A stretch of 54,079 bases of DNA, taken from NCBI GenBank assembly GCA_019746135.1, contig JAIESI010000029.1, positions 1-54,079 of the forward strand, written 5' to 3'. The notes below the pieces were generated by a model that had not been told where the DNA came from, searched no databases, and saw nothing but the letters and a program-made list of their open reading frames with translations. A program made the position numbers and the translations under genes. Shown here in pieces: positions 17,778 to 26,479 of the stretch; within the stretch, counting starts at the first letter, position 1, and every line of letters begins with the position of its first letter. The DNA is from Xanthobacteraceae bacterium. Lineage in GTDB: Bacteria; Pseudomonadota; Alphaproteobacteria; Rhizobiales; Xanthobacteraceae.

Positions 17778-18878
17778 TCACGATTTCAGATAAATCATGC
17801 GCTCGACCGCACGCCGCGCCTTCGCCGCGACCGCCGGATCGATCACCACCTCCTCCTTCATGTGCAGGAGGCTGTCGAGGATCTTCGGCAGGGTGATGCG
17901 CTTCATGTGCGGGCAGAGGTTGCACGGCCGCGTGAACTCCACGTCCGGCAGCTCGGCCTGCACGTTGTCGGCCATCGAGCATTCGGTCACCAGCACGACG
18001 CGCTTCGGCTTGTTCCTGCGCACATAATCGATCATGTGCGCGGTCGAACCGGTGAAGTCGGAGGCGGCGATCACGTCGGGCGGGCACTCCGGATGGGCGA
18101 CGATCTGCACCTCGGGATCGCTCTCGCGGATCAGCGCAAGCTCGTCGCCGGTGAAGCGCTCGTGCACCTCGCACGCGCCCTTCCAGGCGATGATCTTCAC
18201 CGTGCTCTGCGAGGCGATGTATTTGGCGAGATACTGGTCGGGCACGAAAATGACCCTGTCGACGCCGAGGCTCTCCACCACCTGAAGCGCGTTCGACGAG
18301 GTGCAGGTGATGTCGCTCTCCGCCTTCACCTCGGCCGAGGTGTTGACGTAGGTCACGACCGGTACGCCCGGGAAACGCTCGCGCAGCAGCCGCACGTCCT
18401 CGCCGGTGATGGCGGATGCGAGCGAGCAGCCGGCCCTGAGGTCCGGGATCAGCACGGTCTTTTCCGGATTGAGCACCTTCGCGGTCTCGGCCATGAAGTG
18501 CACGCCGCACTGTACAATCACGTCGGCCTTCACTTTCGTCGCCTCGCGCGCGAGCTGCAGCGAGTCGCCGACGAAGTCGGCGACGCAGTTGTAGATTTCC
18601 GGCGTCTGGTAGTTGTGCGCGAGGATGACGGCGTTGCGCTCTTTCTTCAGCGCGTTGATCGCGCGCACATAGGGCGCGAAGAACGGCCATTCGACCGAGG
18701 GCACGACGTTGCTGATGCGGGCGTAAAGGTGCGCGGTCTCGCGCTCGACCTCGGAGTTCCATTCGAGCGGCGGCGCGGGCAGGGCACCGAACCGCCTGAG
18801 CGCCGCGTTTCCAGCCGAAGCGGGCGGCGGCAGCGGTTGCCGCGCATGGAGCGGCCCCACAGTGTCCACAACCGGCAT
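17778..18878 (-). CDS. nadA: Quinolinate synthase
   Basis: NadA condenses iminoaspartate with dihydroxyacetone phosphate to quinolinate and needs a [4Fe-4S] cluster. Likely cluster cysteines are C124 (QCGVHFMAE), C236 (GACEVHERF) and one of the CNLCPHMK pair near 319-322. Substrate motifs [28 protein letters not shown] and [11 protein letters not shown] are also present. About 50 N-terminal residues precede the conserved core, a little more than in E. coli. GAGGAT lies seven bases before the ATG. Two inverted repeats lie upstream at 18906-18928 and 18973-18993, the probable NadQ operators. Confidence 0.96.
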   Translation of the reverse strand: MPVVDTVGPLHARQPLPPPASAGNAALRRFGALPAPPLEWNSEVERETAHLYARISNVVPSVEWPFFAPYVRAINALKKERNAVILAHNYQTPEIYNCVADFVGDSLQLAREATKVKADVIVQCGVHFMAETAKVLNPEKTVLIPDLRAGCSLASAITGEDVRLLRERFPGVPVVTYVNTSAEVKAESDITCTSSNALQVVESLGVDRVIFVPDQYLAKYIASQSTVKIIAWKGACEVHERFTGDELALIRESDPEVQIVAHPECPPDVIAASDFTGSTAHMIDYVRRNKPKRVVLVTECSMADNVQAELPDVEFTRPCNLCPHMKRITLPKILDSLLHMKEEVVIDPAVAAKARRAVERMIYLKS

Positions 18879-18905
18879 GGCAATATCCTCACTCTGCCAA
18901 TCTGA

Positions 18906-18928
18906 AATATGCTCAATATGAGCATATT
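18906..18928. promoter_or_regulatory. Putative NadQ operator 1 upstream of nadA
   Basis: AATATGCTC-AATAT-GAGCATATT is a perfect inverted repeat with nine-base arms and a five-base AT-only spacer. It ends 28 bases before the nadA ATG, where a bound repressor would block the promoter or early transcription. NAD synthesis operons in this order are known to be controlled by the NadQ family, and a NadQ-like gene lies at 30144-31124. The link from site to protein is inference. Confidence 0.65.
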
Positions 18929-18972
18929 AGGAGACGAAAACTTCCGGCCTGCCGCCGGCGCTTCCCGTACCC

Positions 18973-18993
18973 TTATTCTCACTTCGAGTATAA
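18973..18993. promoter_or_regulatory. Putative NadQ operator 2 upstream of nadA
   Basis: TTATTCTC-ACTTC-GAGTATAA has eight-base arms with one mismatch and the same five-base spacer. Combined with operator 1 the shared pattern is TATnCTC-N5-GAGnATA. The two centres are about 66 bases apart, near six helical turns, which would suit cooperative binding on one DNA face. The site lies within the 345-base gap (18879-19223) between nadA and the first MFS gene, which holds no other gene that I can see. Confidence 0.55.
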
Positions 18994-19223
18994 TTTATAG
19001 CACTTCACCGGTCTCTGCGCCAGTCCCCCTTTCGGATGATTTTTTCCGGCGCTCCAGCAAACGCCGCGGGTCAGCCATGCAGCCATGTGCCGCGGAAATC
19101 GAAACCATCACGAAGTTTCGCTTTGGCCAACAACGACCTGTGCCTAAATGATCGCGACTGGTGCGGCATTTCCCGCGCCGATTCTCTTGCCGGGCTTCTT
19201 TTAGGAAATTTTGGGAAACGCCG

Positions 19224-20465
19224 ATGTCGACAGCCGCCACGCCTGCGCCGTTGAAGCTCGCACCGTGGCGGACGCCGATGGTGCTCATTGCCGTCGGCTG
19301 CGTCATCGCGCTGATTGCGTTCGGCCCGCGCTCGGCGCTCGGTCAGTTTCTTGCGCCGCTCTCGTTCGAACGCGGCTGGGGTCGCGAGGCGTTCTCCTTC
19401 GCCATTGCCGTGCAGAACCTGCTGTGGGGCGCGGCACAGCCGTTCACCGGCGCGCTCGCCGACCGCTTCGGCCCGGTGCGGGTGCTGTGCGTGGGCGCGG
19501 TGCTCTATGCCGCGGGGCTCGCCTGGATGTCGCAGGCGACGTCGCTCGCAGGCCTCAACCTTTCGGCCGGCGTGCTGATCGGCTTCGGCCTCGCCGGCTG
19601 CTCGTTCCCGATGGTGATCGGCGCGCTCGGCAAGCTCGTGCCGGAAAGCTGGCGCGGCCTCGCGTTCGGCGCCGGCACGGCGGCGGGCTCGTTCGGCCAG
19701 TTCCTCTACTCGCCGCTCGCCCATTCGCTGATCCAGGCGTTCTCCTGGCAGACGACGCTGCTGGTGTTCGCCGGCACGCTGATGCTGGTGCTGCCGCTGT
19801 CGCTCGCGCTCGCGAACCCGTCGTCCGCTGCGGCGTCGGCCGCCGCGAAGCCGCAGTCGTCGCGGCAGGCGCTGGTCGAGGCGTTCGGCCATCGCAGTTA
19901 CGTGCTGCTGGTGCTGGGCTTCTTCACCTGCGGCTTCCAGCTCGCCTTCGTCACCGTGCATCTGCCGTCGTATCTGGTCGACCGCGGGCTCGGGGCCGAT
20001 GCGGGAGCCTGGACCATCGCGATGATCGGCCTGTTCAACATCATCGGCTCGCTCTCGGCGGGCTGGCTCTCCGGCCGGATGCCGAAGCGATATCTTCTTT
20101 CCATCATCTACTTCGGCCGGGCGGCGGCGATCGTCGGCCTGATCACGCTGCCGCCGAGCGCCACCTCGGTGCTGCTGTTCGGCGCGGTGACGGGCCTGCT
20201 CTGGCTTTCCACCGTGCCGCCGACCTCAGGCCTCGTCGCGCTGATGTTCGGCACGCGCTGGCTCACCATGCTGTTCGGCTTTGCCTTCTTCAGCCATCAG
20301 GTCGGCGGCTTCCTCGGCGTCTGGCTCGGCGGCTGGGCCTTCGAGGCGACCGGGTCCTACGACGTGATCTGGTGGCTCGCGGTGTTCTTCGGCGTCGCGT
20401 CGGCGGTGATCAACCTGCCGATCGTCGAGAAGCCGGTGGCGCGGCCGGCGACCGCCGCGGCATAA
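19224..20465 (+). CDS. Major facilitator superfamily transporter, copy 1
   Basis: This is a roughly 413-residue inner-membrane carrier with about twelve hydrophobic helices. The MFS signature between helices 2 and 3 reads GALADRFGPVRVL, with the duplicated-half counterpart near GWLSGRMPKRYLL. The loop after helix 6 is short (NPSSAAASAAAKPQ). I chose ATG 19224 (MSTAATPAPLK); the annotated-length upstream ATG at 19161 gives an unlikely Arg-rich leader. The family includes carboxylate and oxalate/formate-type carriers, but the substrate is unknown. A close paralogue starts seven bases after its stop. Confidence 0.9.
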   Translation: MSTAATPAPLKLAPWRTPMVLIAVGCVIALIAFGPRSALGQFLAPLSFERGWGREAFSFAIAVQNLLWGAAQPFTGALADRFGPVRVLCVGAVLYAAGLAWMSQATSLAGLNLSAGVLIGFGLAGCSFPMVIGALGKLVPESWRGLAFGAGTAAGSFGQFLYSPLAHSLIQAFSWQTTLLVFAGTLMLVLPLSLALANPSSAAASAAAKPQSSRQALVEAFGHRSYVLLVLGFFTCGFQLAFVTVHLPSYLVDRGLGADAGAWTIAMIGLFNIIGSLSAGWLSGRMPKRYLLSIIYFGRAAAIVGLITLPPSATSVLLFGAVTGLLWLSTVPPTSGLVALMFGTRWLTMLFGFAFFSHQVGGFLGVWLGGWAFEATGSYDVIWWLAVFFGVASAVINLPIVEKPVARPATAAA

Positions 20466-20472
20466 TCGCGCC

Positions 20473-21723
20473 ATGCCGGACCGCCTTTCCGCCACGCTGT
20501 CAGCTTTGCTGACTTCTTGGCGCACGCCCCTCGTCATTCTCGTCTGCGGCTGCCTGATCGCCCTGATCAGCTTCGGTCCGCGCTCGACCTTCGGCTTCTT
20601 CCTGACGCCGATGACCACGGCCAACGGCTGGGGCCGCGACGTGTTCGCGCTCGCCATGGCGATCGAGATGCTGCTGTGGGGCGCAAGCCAGCCGTTTGCC
20701 GGCGCGCTCGCCGACCGGTTCGGCGCGGCCTTCGTGCTGATCGGCGGCTGCATTCTCTACATCGCCGGCACCGTCTGGATGGCCTATGCGCGCACGCCGC
20801 TGGAGTTCCATCTGTCGGCCGGTGTGCTGATCGGCTTCGGCCTCGGCGGCTGCTCGTTCGGTCTGGTGATGGGCGCGTTCGGCAAGCTCCTGCCGGAGAG
20901 CTGGCGCACCATCGGTTTCGGCGCGGGCACAGCGGCAGGCTCGTTCGGCCAGTTCCTGTTCTCGCCGCTCGCGGTCGCGCTGATCGACAGCGTCGGCTGG
21001 CAGAACACGCTCCTGATCTTCGCGGCAATGCTGCTGACCTGCGTGCCGCTTGCGACGATGCTCGCAGCCCCGCGTGGGCCGCACGGCCGGGTCATGGCGA
21101 TGGTGCCCGGCCAGACCGTGACGCAGGCGCTCGCCGAGGCGTTCGGGCACAGAAGCTATGTCCTGCTCACGCTCGGCTACTTCACCTGCGGCTTTCAACT
21201 TTTCTTCATCACCGTGCACCTGCCGGCCTATCTGGTCGACCGCGGGCTGTCGTCGTCGATCGGCGGCTGGACCATCGCGGTGATCGGCCTGTTCAACATC
21301 GCAGGCTCGATCGCCTCGGGCTACATCGCCAACGTGATACCCAAGCGCTATCTGCTCGCGGCGATCTACTTCAGCCGTTCGATCGTGATCCTGGTGTTCA
21401 TCCTGCTGCCGCCGAGCCCCTTCGTCACGCTGATGTTCGGGGCGATGATGGGGCTGCTCTGGCTCTCGACCATTCCACCGACCTCGGCGCTGGTCGCAAT
21501 CATGTTCGGCCCGCGCTGGCTCACCATGCTGCTCGGCATCGCCTTCTTCAGCCACCAGGTCGGCGGCTTCCTCGGCGTCTGGCTCGGCGGCGTGCTCTAT
21601 GAGCGCACCGGCTCCTACGACGTGATCTGGTGGGGCGCGATCATCCTCGGCGTCGCGTCCGCGGTGATCAACCTGCCGATCGTCGAGAAGCCGGTTGCAC
21701 GGCCTGCTCCTGCGGCGGCGTAA
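20473..21723 (+). CDS. Major facilitator superfamily transporter, copy 2 (tandem paralogue)
   Basis: This 416-residue carrier aligns with the preceding gene along its whole length. Shared stretches include SAGVLIGFGL, AGTAAGSFGQFL, FFSHQVGGFLGVWLGG and the identical tail VASAVINLPIVEKPVARPA. It keeps GALADRFGAAFVL and twelve helices. The duplication is old, because many helices differ, and both copies are intact. Seven-base spacing implies cotranscription. The two may form a pair with different substrates or a heterodimer; neither can be shown here. Confidence 0.9.
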   Translation: MPDRLSATLSALLTSWRTPLVILVCGCLIALISFGPRSTFGFFLTPMTTANGWGRDVFALAMAIEMLLWGASQPFAGALADRFGAAFVLIGGCILYIAGTVWMAYARTPLEFHLSAGVLIGFGLGGCSFGLVMGAFGKLLPESWRTIGFGAGTAAGSFGQFLFSPLAVALIDSVGWQNTLLIFAAMLLTCVPLATMLAAPRGPHGRVMAMVPGQTVTQALAEAFGHRSYVLLTLGYFTCGFQLFFITVHLPAYLVDRGLSSSIGGWTIAVIGLFNIAGSIASGYIANVIPKRYLLAAIYFSRSIVILVFILLPPSPFVTLMFGAMMGLLWLSTIPPTSALVAIMFGPRWLTMLLGIAFFSHQVGGFLGVWLGGVLYERTGSYDVIWWGAIILGVASAVINLPIVEKPVARPAPAAA

Positions 21724-21857
21724 CGGGAACTGTTTCTGTACGGCCGGTTTGACCCTTTCCCATAGGAGGAGGGTGGCGGCGTCCGGCGCGACGGCCCGAT
21801 TCAATCCGGGCCGTTCGTGGTTTAGTATGCATGGCGATCGGGGACGCGGAGAGCAGC

Positions 21858-22844
21858 GTGGCAAAATTCAAGGCAATCGTGATCGAGAAGGCCGACAAGG
21901 GCCAGACCGTCAATCTCACCGAGTTCGACGAAGCGAACTTCATGGACGGCGACGTCACCGTCCGCGTCCGCTGGTCCACCATCAACTACAAGGACGGGCT
22001 CGCGATCACCGGCAAGGCCCCGGTGGTGCGGCGCTTTCCGATGATCCCCGGCATCGATTTCGCGGGCGAGATCGAGGCGTCGTCGCATCCCGAGTGGAAG
22101 CCCGGCGACAAGGTGATCCTCAACGGCTGGGGCACCGGCGAGACGCATCTTGGTGCCTTGGCGCAGAAGTCGCGCGTCAAAGGCCAGTGGCTGGTGCGGC
22201 TGCCGTCGGGCTTGAGCGAGCGCGACGCGATGGCGATCGGCACCGCAGGCTACACCGCGATGCTCGCGGTGATGGCGCTCGAACGGCACGGCCTGACGCC
22301 AACCGACGGCGCGATCCTGGTGACCGGAGCCGCGGGCGGCGTCGGCTCGGTCGCGGTGGCGATCCTGGCCAAGCGCGGCTTTACGGTCGCTGCCTCGACC
22401 GGGCGGGTGGAGGAGGCGGAGTATCTCAAGTCGCTCGGCGCAACCGAGATCATCCACCGCGCCGAGCTCACCGGAGCGCCGCGGCCGCTGAACAAGGAGC
22501 GCTTCGCAGGCGCAATCGACTCGGTCGGTTCGACGACGCTCGCCAATGCTTTGTCGATGACGAAATATGGCGGCGCGGTCGCAGCCTGCGGGCTCGCCGG
22601 CGGCATGGATCTGCCGGGCAGCGTCGCGCCGTTCATTTTGCGCGGGGTGTCGCTTTTGGGCATCGACTCCGTCCAGTGCCCTATCCGGGTAAGGACCGAG
22701 GCCTGGCAACGCCTGGCTTCCGACCTTGACCGGGCGAAACTTGCGCAGATTACCCGCGAAATCGGGCTCGACGAGGTGATTTCGGTCGCTGGAACCATCC
22801 TGGAAGGGCGGGTCAGGGGCCGGATCGTGGTCAAAATTGAGTAA
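21858..22844 (+). CDS. acuI: AcuI/YhdH-type NADPH-dependent acrylyl-CoA reductase (quinone oxidoreductase family)
   Basis: This medium-chain dehydrogenase/reductase lacks structural zinc cysteines. It matches the YhdH/AcuI branch by [64 protein letters not shown], the Rossmann [18 protein letters not shown], and [12 protein letters not shown]...[14 protein letters not shown]. AcuI enzymes reduce acryloyl-CoA to propionyl-CoA and protect cells from this toxic intermediate. I favour the GTG at 21858, with GGAGAG a few bases upstream; an ATG at 21831 would add nine residues without a ribosome site. Confidence 0.9.
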   Translation: MAKFKAIVIEKADKGQTVNLTEFDEANFMDGDVTVRVRWSTINYKDGLAITGKAPVVRRFPMIPGIDFAGEIEASSHPEWKPGDKVILNGWGTGETHLGALAQKSRVKGQWLVRLPSGLSERDAMAIGTAGYTAMLAVMALERHGLTPTDGAILVTGAAGGVGSVAVAILAKRGFTVAASTGRVEEAEYLKSLGATEIIHRAELTGAPRPLNKERFAGAIDSVGSTTLANALSMTKYGGAVAACGLAGGMDLPGSVAPFILRGVSLLGIDSVQCPIRVRTEAWQRLASDLDRAKLAQITREIGLDEVISVAGTILEGRVRGRIVVKIE

Positions 22845-22952
22845 ACACGTTCAGGATTTGGCTACGAACGTCGGGCATGATCAGTGAATCTTATGGTAAG
22901 CGGACCGTTAAAGCCGTAAGGCTTCGACCTGCAGCAAAGTGGAGTTGGGGGA

Positions 22953-23408
22953 ATGTTCGGCAAAACCAAGCGCTTGGCTCTAGTTCTCGCGGCCCTTGCT
23001 TGTGCGGTTCCAGCGCAGGCCGAGCAGCTCGGAGCCGAACAGGCGCGGACTTTCGTCGCCGGCAAGCACTTCGCTTACACCTGCTTCGACGGCACCAATG
23101 GCAGCGGGCGCATTTACGCCGACGGCTCGGTCGCGGGCTACATCCAGCCCGGCGGCTCGGGTCCGCGCCGTTTCGTCGTGCTCCCGGCGAACACATTGCA
23201 GATCAAGGGCGACCGCTACTGCGCCGCGCTGCGCGGGCTGCCGTTCGAGCCGTGCTTCAACGTCAATCGCACCAGCCAGGTCAGCTTCCGCGGCGCGGTC
23301 TCGGGGCTTGGTTTCGCCTACTGCGACTTCTATCGCCGCAGCACCCGCGCCGATCTCGTCCGGCCGGCGAGGCGCGACGTGCGCGCCGACGCGGTGCAGC
23401 GCGACTGA
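22953..23408 (+). CDS. Small secreted Cys protein, paralogue of 26027-26446
   Basis: The 151-residue product starts with a signal peptide (MFGKTKRLALVLAALACAVPAQA). The mature region contains AYTCFDGTNGSGRIYADG, YCAALRGLPFEPCF and AYCDFYRR, giving four cysteines that can pair outside the cytoplasm. The motif C-x-D-G-T-x-G-x-G followed by a Gly-rich turn is shared with the protein at 26027-26446. I do not know a named function. It precedes a strong terminator at 23433-23460. Confidence 0.75.
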   Translation: MFGKTKRLALVLAALACAVPAQAEQLGAEQARTFVAGKHFAYTCFDGTNGSGRIYADGSVAGYIQPGGSGPRRFVVLPANTLQIKGDRYCAALRGLPFEPCFNVNRTSQVSFRGAVSGLGFAYCDFYRRSTRADLVRPARRDVRADAVQRD

Positions 23409-23432
23409 GCGGCTTCGACATTCAGGCTTCCG

Positions 23433-23460
23433 CGCGCCGCGAAAGCGGCGCGTTTCGTTT
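23433..23460. terminator. Terminator between convergent genes
   Basis: CGCGCCGC-GAAA-GCGGCGCG forms an eight-base stem with a GNRA loop, followed by TTTCGTTT on the plus strand. It ends the small secreted protein gene and lies close to the end of the convergent CBS-domain gene. Confidence 0.75.
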
Positions 23461-23470
23461 GTTGGAGCAT

Positions 23471-24766
23471 TCAGCCGCCGCGCCGGGTTGGCATCCGCGC
23501 GACCAGTAGCTTGTCGATACGCCGGCCGTCGAGATCGACAACCTCGAACCGCCATCCGCCGAACTGGAAACAGTCGCCGACCGCGGGCAGGTATCCGAAC
23601 TCGTTCAGCGCCAGGCCGGCGGTCGTGTGATAGGTCCGGCCTTGCGGCAGCCGCAGCCCGAGTTGATCCGCCATCTCGTCGGCCGGCATGCTGCCTGCGA
23701 TCAGCCAGGAGCCGTCGGGCCTTCGCACGGCATCCGGCTCCAGCGCCCCGTCGTCGGTCCGAAACGCGCCGGCAATCGCTTCGAGAATGTCTTCGTTGGT
23801 GACGATGCCTTCGAAGTGTCCGTATTCATCATAGATCAGGCCCAAGTGAACCGGCGACTGCTTGATGATCTCGAGCACGTCGAGCGCATCGGCGGTGTCG
23901 GCAATGGTCGGGGCTGAACGGAGCAGCTTGCGGATATCGAGCGCATCGCCCCGTATGGCGGCGTTGAGCAGGTCCTTGGCCTGAACGACACCGAGCATGT
24001 TTTCGGGCGGCCCCTCGTAAACCGGAATCCGCGAATGGATGCTCTCTGTGATCGCGCGGCGGACAGTCTCGGCATCGTCCGAAAGATCGATCATGTCGAC
24101 GTCGCGCCGCGGCGTCATGAGCGCACGAACCGGCCGGTCGCCGAGCCGCATCACGCCGGCAATCATCTGCCGCTCGGAGGGCTCGATCACGCCCGCGGTT
24201 TCCGCCTCGGCGATCAGCGAGCGGATCTCCTCGTCGCTGACCTGATGCGCCGGCTGCGATTTGTGCCCGAGCAGCGACAGGAGGACACGGCCGGACGCAT
24301 CGAGCAGCCAGACGATGGGCGAAGCGATCTTCGCGAGCCAGGTCATCGCGGGCGCGATGCGCACCGCGATCCGCTCGGGATTGCGCAAGGCGATCTGCTT
24401 GGGAACCAGCTCGCCGACGATCAGTGACGCATAAGTGATGGCCGCGACCACCAGCCCCACGCCCAGCGCGTCGGCAACGCGGTCCGGAACCCCGATCGTC
24501 GTCAGCCACTGCGAAAGGCGCAGGCCGAGCGTTGCACCCGAGAATGCTCCGGACAGAACGCCGATCAACGTGATGCCGATCTGCACCGTGGAGAGGAACC
24601 GGCCGGGGTTTGCGGCCAGCGCAAGAGCGCGCCGCGAGCCGACGACGTGCTGGTCGACGAGCGTCTGCAGGCGCGAGGGGCGGGACGAAACCACCGCCAG
24701 TTCGGCCATTGCAAGAAGCCCATTGATGAGTGTGAGAACAATGACAACCGTCAGTTCAACGAGCAT
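23471..24766 (-). CDS. CNNM/HlyC-CorC family membrane protein with CBS pair
   Basis: The architecture is an N-terminal DUF21/CNNM membrane domain of about 170 residues with three to four helices (VELTVVIVLTLINGLLAMAE, NPGRFLSTVQIG, VGELVPKQIAL). Two CBS motifs follow (VRALMTPRRDVDMIDL, YEGPPENMLGVVQAKDLL, LIYDEYGHFEGIVTNEDIL), then a CorC_HlyC domain of about 85 residues at the C-terminus. Proteins of this type are linked to magnesium efflux and were once annotated as hemolysins. The CBS pair probably binds an adenine nucleotide. At 431 residues it is full length and appears monocistronic. Confidence 0.93.
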   Translation of the reverse strand: MLVELTVVIVLTLINGLLAMAELAVVSSRPSRLQTLVDQHVVGSRRALALAANPGRFLSTVQIGITLIGVLSGAFSGATLGLRLSQWLTTIGVPDRVADALGVGLVVAAITYASLIVGELVPKQIALRNPERIAVRIAPAMTWLAKIASPIVWLLDASGRVLLSLLGHKSQPAHQVSDEEIRSLIAEAETAGVIEPSERQMIAGVMRLGDRPVRALMTPRRDVDMIDLSDDAETVRRAITESIHSRIPVYEGPPENMLGVVQAKDLLNAAIRGDALDIRKLLRSAPTIADTADALDVLEIIKQSPVHLGLIYDEYGHFEGIVTNEDILEAIAGAFRTDDGALEPDAVRRPDGSWLIAGSMPADEMADQLGLRLPQGRTYHTTAGLALNEFGYLPAVGDCFQFGGWRFEVVDLDGRRIDKLLVARMPTRRGG

Positions 24767-24970
24767 GTCCGATCCGCATCAGGTGAGTCTGCAGCCGCCT
24801 GACTTTGTGCTTCATGCATATTGCAAGACTGGCGCGCTGTCGCGCCGTTTCCTTATTCGATCACCTCGTCGTGCACGCGGGTATAATTTGGCGGCGTGGT
24901 GCTTCACGCAGGGCGGAGCGGCGACTAAGGAAGCATGCTTCGTCGGGGGCCAATCAGTGGCTGCGCGGCG

Positions 24971-25321
24971 CTACCGTCTGGCTGCCTTCTCGATGCGCCA
25001 CGCTCGAAGGCGGTCATCCGCGATCCGGAGTACCAGGCGATCTCCGATATAGTCGGGGCCGGCGACACTCACCCATCGATCGACTTTGTATATTTCGCCG
25101 CCTTCGTCCGCGCCGATGCGCACCAGGTGAGGACCGAACAACCCTGCGAGTTCGGATCGGCTCATGCCAGTCCGCAAGCGCTCGGTCGGCAATGGCTTAT
25201 AGTTGTGATCGTACTTGTTGAAATCTGCTTCTGCCCAATTGGAACCGACGGGATTGCTCCCGCAGCCGGCCAGTTGTGCAGACAGGATGACAGACAGTGC
25301 TGTTAGCAACGACCGCATCAT
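24971..25321 (-). CDS. Small lipoprotein with BamE/SmpA-like motif
   Basis: The 116-residue product has a lipoprotein signal with lipobox LAGC (Cys near residue 20). The mature protein carries LRTGMSRSELAGLFGPH, which resembles the G-M-s-x-x-e-v-x-x-l-l-G-x-P helix of the BamE/SmpA/OmlA fold, and then about three predicted strands (IYKVDRWVSV, RLVLRIADDRLRAWRIE). It may therefore adopt that fold, but it is not clearly BamE itself. The 204 bases between it and the CBS-domain gene hold nothing I can support. Confidence 0.7.
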   Translation of the reverse strand: MMRSLLTALSVILSAQLAGCGSNPVGSNWAEADFNKYDHNYKPLPTERLRTGMSRSELAGLFGPHLVRIGADEGGEIYKVDRWVSVAGPDYIGDRLVLRIADDRLRAWRIEKAARR

Positions 25322-25353
25322 AATCGTAGCCTAGCGGAGACTTGGCACATTCA

Positions 25354-25830
25354 TCAACTCGCCGGAAAAATCATGCAGGTCGTCGTGGCATGGGCGAGGA
25401 GCTTTCCGGCGCGATCCTTCAGCGTGCCGTCGGAGGTCGCAACGGTGCGGCCGCGGTGGATGAGCCGGCCTTCGGCGCGGATGACGCCGGTGTCCGCGGT
25501 GATCGGCCGCACCATGTTGAGCTTCAGCTCCAGCGTGGTCCAGGCTTCGCCGACCGCAAGCGTCGAGAAGATCGCGCAGCCGAGCGCGGAATCGAGCAGC
25601 GTCGCGGCAAGTCCGCCGTGCACGGTGCCGATCGGATTGTAGTGCCGCTTCTTCGGGAGGCCCTCGAAGCAGGCGAAGCCTTCCTTCACCTCGACGAGAT
25701 GAAAGCCGAGCGTCTGGCACATCGGCGGCTGCGGCAGCCTGCCCGCCGCCATGTCGCTCAAGAATTCGAGGCCGGTGCGAGTCATGATCTCGTTCTGCGG
25801 CACGAGCCCGTAGGTGTAGCTCTCGGTCAT
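25354..25830 (-). CDS. PaaI-type hotdog-fold thioesterase
   Basis: The 158-residue protein has the PaaI/4HBT hotdog signature KRHYNPIGTVHGGLAATLLDSALG, where the HGG segment caps the active-site helix and the Asp twelve residues further is the likely catalytic residue. Later strands TTLELKLNMVRPITADTG and AEGRLIHRGRTVATSDGTL are typical. Such enzymes hydrolyse acyl-CoA thioesters, often aromatic or short-chain. Neighbours do not indicate a substrate. It lies 32 bases upstream of the small lipoprotein gene on the same strand. Confidence 0.88.
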   Translation of the reverse strand: MTESYTYGLVPQNEIMTRTGLEFLSDMAAGRLPQPPMCQTLGFHLVEVKEGFACFEGLPKKRHYNPIGTVHGGLAATLLDSALGCAIFSTLAVGEAWTTLELKLNMVRPITADTGVIRAEGRLIHRGRTVATSDGTLKDRAGKLLAHATTTCMIFPAS

Positions 25831-26026
25831 TCGCTCACTCGACGATTGCGAAACGCGGTTGATTGGTTAACCCCGCGCATGAACGCGCCGGCGTTACCGC
25901 GATTCATCGTAAACCCGCGCGGCTCCCGCGTTTGCGCGGCACGCGAATTAACCGTCGGAACAGAACAGACGCGACGGATGCGCGCAAATAGTGGATGGTC
26001 GCCCATCGAAGGGGAGGCCTGAGAAA

Positions 26027-26446
26027 ATGATTTCCTTCAGTGCGGCGACGAGTATGGCAAGCGCCCGGCGGTTTGTCTGCGCCGGATTTGTCGCTGCAAT
26101 CGTGATCGGCGCGACGCTTCCGGCGGAAGCGGGGCGGCAGGTGCACGGCGGCGACGTGGCGCGGATGCTGATGGGCCGCGCAGTCAAGATCGAATGCGTC
26201 GACGGCACGCAGGGCCGTGGCCAGATCACCCAGGCGGGCGTGATCAATGTGCTGTATCGGCGGCCGCAGTCGCAGCGCGAGGAAAGCGACCGTGCGGCGA
26301 TGCGGGTGAAGGGCGTGGAAATCTGCCTCGCCTGGAAGCACTTCGGCGGCGGCGGCGACGGCTGCTATCCGGTGTCGGAAGAGGCCGCGGGCCGCTACCG
26401 GCTTTCGACCGGCCCGGCGTGGTGCGACATCAGCGCAGCCAAATGA
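26027..26446 (+). CDS. Small secreted Cys protein, paralogue of 22953-23408
   Basis: I start at ATG 26027 (MISFSAATSM), with GGGGAGG about nine bases upstream. An ATG at 25991 would add twelve residues before the signal peptide. After the signal (...IVIGATLPAEA) the mature protein of about 105 residues contains KIECVDGTQGRGQITQAG, VKGVEICLAWKHF, DGCYPVSEE and AWCDISAAK. The order C-x-DGT-x-G-x-G and the later cysteines match the protein at 22953-23408. It is probably an envelope protein stabilised by disulfides. Confidence 0.72.
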   Translation: MISFSAATSMASARRFVCAGFVAAIVIGATLPAEAGRQVHGGDVARMLMGRAVKIECVDGTQGRGQITQAGVINVLYRRPQSQREESDRAAMRVKGVEICLAWKHFGGGGDGCYPVSEEAAGRYRLSTGPAWCDISAAK

Positions 26447-26479
26447 TCTCGCGCTGAAGCTCAGGCGCGACTTTCAGTT

